A DNA stretch of 28,634 nt from CAWHOW01 sp050013795 (lineage in GTDB: Bacteria > Bacteroidota > Bacteroidia > Bacteroidales > CG2-30-32-10), in contig JBEKEO010000019.1 in assembly GCA_050013795.1 (NCBI GenBank), forward strand, positions 1-28,634, given 5' to 3'. The notes under the pieces are model-generated. The model did not search any database. It saw only the letters and a program-made list of their open reading frames with translations, and was not told where the DNA came from. Of this stretch, positions 23,906 through 28,634 are shown piece by piece; within the stretch, counting starts at the first letter, position 1, and the number at the start of each line of letters is the position of its first letter. A program made the position numbers and the translations under genes.

Positions 23906-25713
23906 TATACGACCCATTTGTTATACCATTTTGTGTAGGAGCAATTATTCTGATACTCACTCTTGCCTACAGATATCTTTACTGGATAATCACCTTAAGC
24001 AAAGCAGACAGGTTCAAATTCTTTAAAGGTATTTTCAGTTATAAAATATTTACATCCTGCAAGGAAGTCTTTACGGAAAGCTTAGTGCACCGAAAAGTTT
24101 TCAAAATAAATCCTTTGCTTGGGTATATGCACATGAGCTTTGCCCTTGGATGGCTGTTACTTATTCTTGGAGGAACCATAGAATCAAAGATACATACCCA
24201 CAGGGCATTCAACGCGCCTTACGAACCTATCTTTTTCAAATTCTTTAACCATAATTTTTCCGGATATACATGGGTAAACGAATTTAAGTTCATTATGGAC
24301 TTCATTCTATTAGTAATACTTTTAGGTGTTGCCCTGGCTTTGATAAAAAGAATCTATTCGCGCATGTTCGGGATGAAGAAGACCACACGCCTTAAGATTG
24401 GCGACTGGCTTGCCATGATGACCTTATGGTTTATTTTCCCTCTGCGTTTTCTTGCCGAAAGCTTTACTTCCGGTACTTATCATAACGGCGGATTCCTTAC
24501 AGGTACAGCAGGAAATTTCTTTGCATCCTTCCTGCCTGTTGAGCATCTTTCATATATAGCATGGTGGGCGTATTCCACAGTACTGGCCTTGTTTTTCATT
24601 GCATTGCCCTATTCGCGTTACATGCATATTTTTACGGAAGTTGTTTTAATATTCCTCCGAAACTTCGGTATCCGGAATTGCAAAGTGTATAATTCATTCT
24701 CTGCTATTGAAGTCCATTCCTGTTCGCGCTGCGGTATTTGTATTGACAAATGTAAACTGTTGAAAGTAGCCCATACCAAGGATGTACAAAGTGTTTATTT
24801 TCTTCAGTCCATCAGGTACAATAATATAAATCAGGAAAAAGCTTTCGATTGCTTGCTTTGTGGCCGGTGTCAGGAATATTGCCCAGTTGGCATCAACATT
24901 AATAATATTCGTATTTCTAAACGATTTGAACTGGCAACAGGAAATTATAATTTCGAATATCTGACTCCTGTGGTTGAAAAACCTGCACCTGTTATTTACT
25001 TCGCAGGCTGCATGACCCACCTTACACCTTCCATTAAGATAGCAATGGAATCTATATTGAAAGCATCGGACACAGAATATCTTTTCCTTGACAAAGACGG
25101 AAGCATTTGTTGCGGCAGGCCACTGATGACAGCCGGCGAAATAGTGAAAGCGCACAAACTGATAGAGAAGAACACCCGGCTTATTAAGGAATCAGGGGCA
25201 AAGACACTTGTTACTTCATGTCCTATATGCCTTAAAGTATTCAAGGAAGATTACCTGCTGAATATAGAAGTGCTGCATCACAGCCAGTACATCCTTCGCC
25301 TGCAAGAAGAAGGAAAGATCAAATTGAATAAACTGCCTGTAACTACGGCTTATCACGACCCGTGCGAACTGGGCAGGGGTAGCCTGGTGTACGAAGAGCC
25401 TCGCAAACTGCTTCATTCATCCACTAAATTTCAGGAAATAAATCAAAGCAGGGAAAAGAGTTTATGCTGCGGCAACAGTCTTGGCGGTTTGCAGTTAAAT
25501 TCAGTTCAGCGCGACCTGCTCCGCATACATGCATTGAACAAGCTTGAACAAAACAATCCTGATGTGATAGTTACCGGATGTCCTTTATGCAAAAAGACAT
25601 TCTCCAATGGCGCCACATCGGAGGTGAAGGATATTGCCGAGGTAGTATGGATGTCGATACGAAACCAGGAGAAAAAAGCTGCTGTCAGGAAGGTTGCGAT
25701 GCTGAATAACTAA
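23902..25713 (+). CDS. Membrane HdrE-HdrD fusion (cytochrome-b-like plus two-CCG protein)
   Basis: 603 residues. The N-terminal about 255 residues have five or six membrane helices (about 9-29, 73-91, 128-148, 168-184, 217-236 and 242-253) of the NarI/HdrE/DsrM type; H76 in GYMHMS and H242 in RYMHIF are candidate heme-b ligands. Two [4Fe-4S] motifs follow (C274-C277-C280-C284 and C317-C320-C323-C327), then two fully canonical CCG motifs (C370/C403-C404/C440-C443 and C488/C522-C523/C560-C563). This matches HdrD joined to a HdrE-like anchor, and also resembles DsrMK-type proteins. It likely exchanges electrons with menaquinone and acts on a disulfide, thiol or hydroxy-acid-like substrate in the cytoplasm. 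The substrate is not identifiable. Confidence 0.9.
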   Translation: MIYDPFVIPFCVGAIILILTLAYRYLYWIITLSKADRFKFFKGIFSYKIFTSCKEVFTESLVHRKVFKINPLLGYMHMSFALGWLLLILGGTIESKIHTHRAFNAPYEPIFFKFFNHNFSGYTWVNEFKFIMDFILLVILLGVALALIKRIYSRMFGMKKTTRLKIGDWLAMMTLWFIFPLRFLAESFTSGTYHNGGFLTGTAGNFFASFLPVEHLSYIAWWAYSTVLALFFIALPYSRYMHIFTEVVLIFLRNFGIRNCKVYNSFSAIEVHSCSRCGICIDKCKLLKVAHTKDVQSVYFLQSIRYNNINQEKAFDCLLCGRCQEYCPVGININNIRISKRFELATGNYNFEYLTPVVEKPAPVIYFAGCMTHLTPSIKIAMESILKASDTEYLFLDKDGSICCGRPLMTAGEIVKAHKLIEKNTRLIKESGAKTLVTSCPICLKVFKEDYLLNIEVLHHSQYILRLQEEGKIKLNKLPVTTAYHDPCELGRGSLVYEEPRKLLHSSTKFQEINQSREKSLCCGNSLGGLQLNSVQRDLLRIHALNKLEQNNPDVIVTGCPLCKKTFSNGATSEVKDIAEVVWMSIRNQEKKAAVRKVAMLNN

Positions 25714-25742
25714 TAACTAATCATTATTGTCCGACTAAATTC

Positions 25743-25913
25743 AGGACGCTCCTATGGAGCTAATTATGCATTTGTAATTAGTTCTATAAACAGTTCACTC
25801 CTACGGAGTTCTTGCTATATAGTCCCAGCGAGCTTGTCCCGATTTATCGGGAGACGATCTGTTTATAAAAAATATTTTATTCATTAAAAAATAACCCCAT
25901 AGGGGCGACCTGT
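25743..25913. repeat. Cluster of three related palindromic repeats
   Basis: Three copies of a palindrome-centred word: 25743-25761 (core CTCCTATGGAG), 25790-25810 (core CTCCTACGGAG) and 25893-25913 (core CCCCATAGGGG). The second and third copies are inverted with respect to each other and match at 16 of 21 positions, including the flank ACCTGT/AACTGT. A separate hairpin TCCCGA-TTTA-TCGGGA lies at 25837-25852. The pattern resembles interspersed palindromic (REP-like) elements. It lies just after the Hdr-like operon, in a 273-bp gap without genes. Confidence 0.75.
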
Positions 25914-25924
25914 AATTAAGGTAT

Positions 25925-25956
25925 AAAAAAACGCCGCCTATCATATCAGGCGGCGT
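25925..25956 (-). terminator. Rho-independent terminator of the 25987-26775 gene
   Basis: Perfect 9-bp G+C-rich stem ACGCCGCCT / AGGCGGCGT with an 8-nt loop; on the minus strand it is followed by a run of seven T. It lies 30 nt after the stop of the minus-strand gene. Confidence 0.85.
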
Positions 25957-25986
25957 GAGTACTTAGCATTTAAGTTTCATAGAATA

Positions 25987-26775
25987 CTATAAGAGCGGCG
26001 TGGTAATCGGACCACTCCATGGACCATCAAGGTTCGGATGCTTGCTCTTTGCCCATCTGAAAAAGAATACGACTACTTTAACTGTTTCTATGGCGCTTGC
26101 AGCCAAAACAGGCAGATTGGAAGTATTCTCTGCCGTAGAAATGGTAAAATTAGCCTTGGTAGAATGTGCATCAAGCAAACGCGAATCGGTAGGATGCGAC
26201 GGCAAATTAGCTGTCCCCGAATAAAACACAGCCCACTTATACTCAAGCAGGTCGTACCCTTTAGCCTTATGGGCATGTCCTTTTTGAGCCTTTTCCGTGT
26301 AAGCCTTTATATGTACAAAACCGCCTGCTTCTGCTATAATCTTAGCATAAACAGCTACAGTAACCAGTATGGTTTTGTCAGTAGATAAAGGTACTACCGG
26401 TGTGTGGGTGCTTGGCACGGGGTTAGATAAACTCAACGGCAGGTTAAAGGTGCTGCAATCCATGGAAGTCAGCCCTGCTGTTGCTTTTACCTTGTAGATC
26501 AGCTTATTTTGCTTATCGTACAGAACGCATGCATCAATTATGTTCGTCAGGTCATTCTTCCTGTCAGTAGTATAACCGCCCTTTTTATCCTCATAAAGCA
26601 GGAAAATAGGGGCCCACTGAGTCTGGAAAGCCTGCCATGCGTTGAGGTGAACTGTTGTCCAACCAAAGCGCGTATAATTCTGCGGCACACCCTGTATAAG
26701 ATAAGCATTCGTAGCCACGATAAATGTGCCGAAACTCTTGATATCCCTCGGTATATTTGTCTTATTGATTGACAT
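25987..26775 (-). CDS. Two-domain protein of unknown function
   Basis: 262 residues, no signal peptide or membrane helix. The N-terminal about 110 residues look helical (SINKTNIPRDIKSF ... RKNDLTNIIDACVLYDKQN). The C-terminal about 130 residues are beta-rich and end with FFFRWAKSKHPNLDGPWSGP, which resembles the last strand of fibronectin-III-like domains found in small Bacteroidetes proteins. A low-complexity Ser/Pro/Thr linker joins them. I do not recognise a named family. The gene has its own strong terminator, and a promoter-like site at 27578-27608 reads towards it through the 21-bp array. It could be a surface or structural protein, but without an export signal this is only a guess. Confidence 0.7.
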   Translation of the reverse strand: MSINKTNIPRDIKSFGTFIVATNAYLIQGVPQNYTRFGWTTVHLNAWQAFQTQWAPIFLLYEDKKGGYTTDRKNDLTNIIDACVLYDKQNKLIYKVKATAGLTSMDCSTFNLPLSLSNPVPSTHTPVVPLSTDKTILVTVAVYAKIIAEAGGFVHIKAYTEKAQKGHAHKAKGYDLLEYKWAVFYSGTANLPSHPTDSRLLDAHSTKANFTISTAENTSNLPVLAASAIETVKVVVFFFRWAKSKHPNLDGPWSGPITTPLL

Positions 26776-27454
26776 ATCTTACAAGTTTTTGGTGAAACAA
26801 TATCTTCGATAGAAATATATATGAAATTGAACTTTTGTTGCCGAAAAGTTCAACTAAAATGCTATAAATGAATCTTTTAAAATCAAATAGAATACCCTGA
26901 TAATCATTATAATGACCTATTGAAGTATCTAGTGTACTCATTGCCTTGAAGAGTATACTCGGTATCTTGGGGAGTGTACTCAGTACCGTGAGGAGTATAC
27001 TCAGTACCGTGAGGAGTATACTCAGTACCGTGAGGAGTATACTCAGTATCTTGGGGAGTATACTCAGTATCGTGAGGAGTGTACTCAGTATCGTGAGGAG
27101 TGTACTCAGTATCGTGGGGAGTATACTCAGTATCGTGAGGAGTGTACTCATTGTCGTGAGGAGTATACTCTTTATCTTGTGGAGTGTACTCATTATCATA
27201 ATAAGTACACTTTTTGAAACAATAGATAATAGTAATGTCCTTACAGGCATACCTTTTGCCGTAATAGGTGCACCTGATGTAATGATAGACTTACCTTTTG
27301 CCGCAAAAGGCTTACCTGTTGATATGCTGAGGGCTATATCTGTTGCATGAAGGGAAGTTTCAGGAGTATTAAAGGAAGGTAATAAAGGAAAAAGGAAGGA
27401 GAACGTTGTGTTTCTTACCGGGTTTAATTCATTATGTACATTTTCTGCATCCAT
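26762..27454 (-). CDS. Doubtful open frame across the 21-bp array
   Basis: A 230-codon frame, open mainly because the array has a 21-bp (7-codon) period without stops. Its middle reads as hydrophobic heptads such as SILLTVL and STLLTIL, and its N-terminal part as GKPFAAK / GAPITAK heptads. It overlaps the next gene's start by 14 nt. The frame stays open upstream to about 27520 without a start codon. The opposite strand is also open over the array (26946-27350). Neither product resembles a known protein, so the array is probably non-coding, though it may be transcribed. Confidence 0.25.
   Translation of the reverse strand: MDAENVHNELNPVRNTTFSFLFPLLPSFNTPETSLHATDIALSISTGKPFAAKGKSIITSGAPITAKGMPVRTLLLSIVSKSVLIMIMSTLHKIKSILLTTMSTLLTILSILPTILSTLLTILSTLLTILSILPKILSILLTVLSILLTVLSILLTVLSTLPKIPSILFKAMSTLDTSIGHYNDYQGILFDFKRFIYSILVELFGNKSSISYIFLSKILFHQKLVRYVNQ
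26931..27329. repeat. Tandem array, 19 units of 21 bp in two sub-families
   Basis: Thirteen well-conserved units (26931-27203) follow the pattern AGTRTACTCAGTAYCGTGRG plus G, each opening with the near-palindrome AGTATACT or AGTGTACT. Two weak units (27204-27245) and four units of a second type (27246-27329, containing TTACCTTTTGCCG) continue in exact register. The total is 399 bp = 19 x 21. Unit-to-unit changes are mostly single substitutions, with no length change. It shares its period, but not its sequence, with the array at 11702-11855. Confidence 0.9.
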
Positions 27455-27705
27455 AAAACACTGATAACCATGCTTGGGTGCGGTATCAGGTGGTAAATAT
27501 GTTTCATAAGGCCTCCTTTTTTAGTTATACAATCAGTTTAGTATTCTTTAGTTTGTAATGATAGTAACTTTTCATTACAAAATTAATAAATTAATTATCA
27601 AAAGTCAAGACTTTTTTAAAATATATTTTGTTAATATGCACAATAATATATAATATTTTCCGTTTGTGCGGCTTTTTAAAGGTAAAATTAAGGAAAGATT
27701 TTTAA
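27455..27705. other. A+T-rich intergenic stretch
   Basis: No gene is supported here. On the minus strand, AGGAGG (27517-27512) stands 4 nt before an ATG (27507) that opens only 26 codons. Such a strong ribosome binding site is unusual for Bacteroidetes and may be chance. A minus-strand promoter candidate lies at 27578-27608. Confidence 0.5.
27578..27608 (-). promoter_or_regulatory. Candidate promoter reading into the 21-bp array
   Basis: TTG (27608-27606) and a perfect -7 element TAATTTTG (27585-27578) on the minus strand, 20 nt apart. Transcription from about 27573 would pass through the array and into the unknown gene at 25987-26775, which has a terminator. Confidence 0.4.
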
Positions 27706-27736
27706 TTTGTGCAAATTGATAAATTCAGTATTTTTG
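27706..27736 (+). promoter_or_regulatory. Promoter ahead of the lipoprotein gene
   Basis: TTTG (27706-27709), exactly 19 nt, then TATTTTTG (27729-27736), a full match to the Bacteroidetes promoter pattern. The start would be near 27743, outside the inverted-repeat element that carries the lipoprotein gene. Confidence 0.55.
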
Positions 27737-27771
27737 ATGAAGAATACGGATAGTTTAATGATAAAATAATA

Positions 27772-27858
27772 ATGGCAAATATGAGCAATGCAAGCAAGGT
27801 AAGCAGCATTGCTTTGATTAATATAGTAGCAATGCACAAGTTAGCTGTAATTAATTAA
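27772..27858 (+). CDS. Possible 28-codon leader ORF
   Basis: A short frame (MANMSNASKV...HKLAVIN) starts 36 nt after the promoter and stops 7 nt before the lipoprotein ATG. It contains a small hairpin (GCAATGC / GCATTGC, 27786-27813) and covers the left inverted repeat. It could be a leader peptide, or chance. Confidence 0.25.
   Translation: MANMSNASKVSSIALINIVAMHKLAVIN
27838..27856. repeat. Left inverted repeat flanking the lipoprotein gene
   Basis: AAGTTAGCTGTAATTAATT pairs with the reverse complement of 28493-28511 at 18 of 19 positions. Confidence 0.75.
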
Positions 27859-27865
27859 ATAATAA

Positions 27866-28498
27866 ATGAAAACAAATATTTTATTCTTAGTTCTTATCTT
27901 GACAGCAATAAGCTGCAATAATTCTTCATTGACTGAAAAGAAAAACTTCAAATTGGAGATAACCCATTATAAACTGAATGACGTAATAGTTCGTGGACAA
28001 ACATTTGAACATTTAATTCTATTGCCAAAAGACCTTTGCGACTATGATTCTATAAAATTAATATCTGACTCCGTATTATCTTTTTTAGTTAATGGTGACA
28101 CATTAAAGTTAAGACCAAAAAATAATTACCAACTTGGGACTTATAATTATAAAATAAGAATAATAAAACAAGGAAATGAAATATACTTAAAAGACAGCTT
28201 TGACATTGTTGAAGGTGGATGGGTAATTGCTAATCCATGGATGAATTTCTTATTAGTTGGAGAAAAAAATCCAGTTAGCATATCTTGTGATTATTATCCT
28301 ATAAAGAATTGCAGAATAGAAAGTGATGGAGATGTAATTATAGAAAAACATAATGATGTAAATTACTTAGTAACTCCAAAGACAGAAGGGCAATTGACGT
28401 TAAAAATGGAAACCTTATTAAACGGGAAATATAAGACTATTGGTGCGGAGACATTCAAGGTAATTAGTAGAAAGAAAATTAAAGAATTGTTGAATTAA
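27866..28498 (+). CDS. Lipoprotein with a GldM-C-like domain
   Basis: 210 residues. The signal peptide MKTNILFLVLILTAISC ends in a lipobox with C17, so the mature protein is lipid-anchored. Residues about 30-110 form a beta-rich region. Residues about 115-200 (VIANPWMNFLLVGEKNPVSI ... YLVTPKTEGQLTLKMETLLNGK) resemble the C-terminal immunoglobulin-like domain of gliding motility protein GldM, in which MN-x-L-x-x-G-x-x-NP is the typical opening. The rest of GldM is absent and no gld gene is nearby, so a role in gliding or type IX secretion is not supported. The gene is A+T-rich, lies between inverted repeats, and its stop codon lies inside the right one. It may be acquired. Confidence 0.75.
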   Translation: MKTNILFLVLILTAISCNNSSLTEKKNFKLEITHYKLNDVIVRGQTFEHLILLPKDLCDYDSIKLISDSVLSFLVNGDTLKLRPKNNYQLGTYNYKIRIIKQGNEIYLKDSFDIVEGGWVIANPWMNFLLVGEKNPVSISCDYYPIKNCRIESDGDVIIEKHNDVNYLVTPKTEGQLTLKMETLLNGKYKTIGAETFKVISRKKIKELLN

Positions 28499-28511
28499 CT
28501 ACAGCTAACTT
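28493..28511. repeat. Right inverted repeat flanking the lipoprotein gene
   Basis: AATTAACTACAGCTAACTT is the inverted partner of 27838-27856 with one mismatch, and it contains the stop codon of the lipoprotein gene. The remaining 123 bases of the window hold no gene; TTTGCC near 28520 and GGCAAA near 28601 could pair as a long hairpin. Confidence 0.75.
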
Positions 28512-28634
28512 ACTTTAGCTTTGCCAACTCATAAAAAGAGGAGCTAAACTTCTATATAAAATCAAATAAATTTGTTGTAAAAAGTTAACACTGACAGAGG
28601 CAAATTAACTAACTTAAAGGTTTTAATGCCTAAA

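Noticed and set aside
20577..25713. Calling the operon QmoABC or DsrMKJOP
   Set aside because: No QmoB-like flavoprotein, no DsrJ, DsrO or DsrP, and separate HdrB and HdrED genes; the gene set does not match either complex.
26931..27203. CRISPR array
   Set aside because: The 21-bp units are contiguous with no unique spacers, and no cas genes are present.
26946..27350. Plus-strand open frame of 134 codons across the 21-bp array
   Set aside because: It is open only because the period is a multiple of three; the product is a simple heptad (SIVRSVL-like) with no known relative.
27838..28634. Firm call of an integron cassette with attC
   Set aside because: Only the boundary core words fit; the second core of each attC and a convincing folded site are not found within the window, and no integrase is present.

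Overview
The window is A+T-rich bacterial DNA that most likely comes from an uncultured, probably anaerobic member of the Bacteroidetes (Bacteroidota). The evidence is the order ileS - DksA-like gene - lspA, a DksA-like protein that keeps one zinc-site cysteine, a long-form LspA, a bacterial GH3-family enzyme, weak ribosome binding sites, and several promoters of the Bacteroidetes type (TTG or TTTG, about 19-21 nt, then TAnnTTTG). No rRNA, tRNA, CRISPR array, transposase or integrase was seen.

Layout. (1) 1-8714 is housekeeping: the 3' part of ileS, a DksA/TraR protein with a histone-H1-like Lys/Ala arm, lspA, trpS, a small membrane protein, hflX, and a convergent membrane-anchored endonuclease/exonuclease/phosphatase-family gene. 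(2) 8922-11633 holds a GH3-family adenylating enzyme, a four-helix-bundle (S23/IVS type) gene bracketed by direct repeats, and a LysE-type exporter, followed by an array with a 21-bp period. (3) 11954-19113, minus strand, is one efflux operon transcribed tetR - tolC - hlyD - ATPase - ATPase - small membrane protein - permease - permease, of the E. coli YbhGFSR type. It has a readable promoter and a palindromic operator candidate ahead of tetR. Its tolC gene carries two in-frame amber codons near the 3' end. (4) 19307-20309, minus strand, holds a Cdd1-type helix-hairpin-helix protein, a DUF3795 cysteine-rich protein and a small membrane protein. (5) 20577-25713, plus strand, is a five-gene heterodisulfide-reductase-like operon, hdrC-hdrB-hdrA-hdrC2-hdrED, where the last protein fuses a cytochrome-b-like membrane part to a two-cluster HdrD. 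(6) 25714-28634 is an accessory, repeat-rich tail. It has interspersed palindromes, an unknown two-domain protein with a clear terminator, a 19-unit 21-bp array, and a lipoprotein gene flanked by near-perfect inverted repeats.

How the genes work together. The Hdr-like operon looks like a route between a soluble flavin/iron-sulfur module (HdrCBA) and the membrane quinone pool (HdrC2 plus HdrED). No hydrogenase, Flox, Etf, Dsr or Apr partner is present, so its electron donor and substrate are unknown; it is the best candidate for an undescribed system here. The efflux operon is a complete tripartite ABC exporter by design, with one ATPase pair in which only one composite ATP site looks intact, but its outer-membrane channel is probably truncated. 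The tail and the four-helix-bundle locus show three kinds of repeat-bounded small-gene arrangement without any recognisable recombinase.
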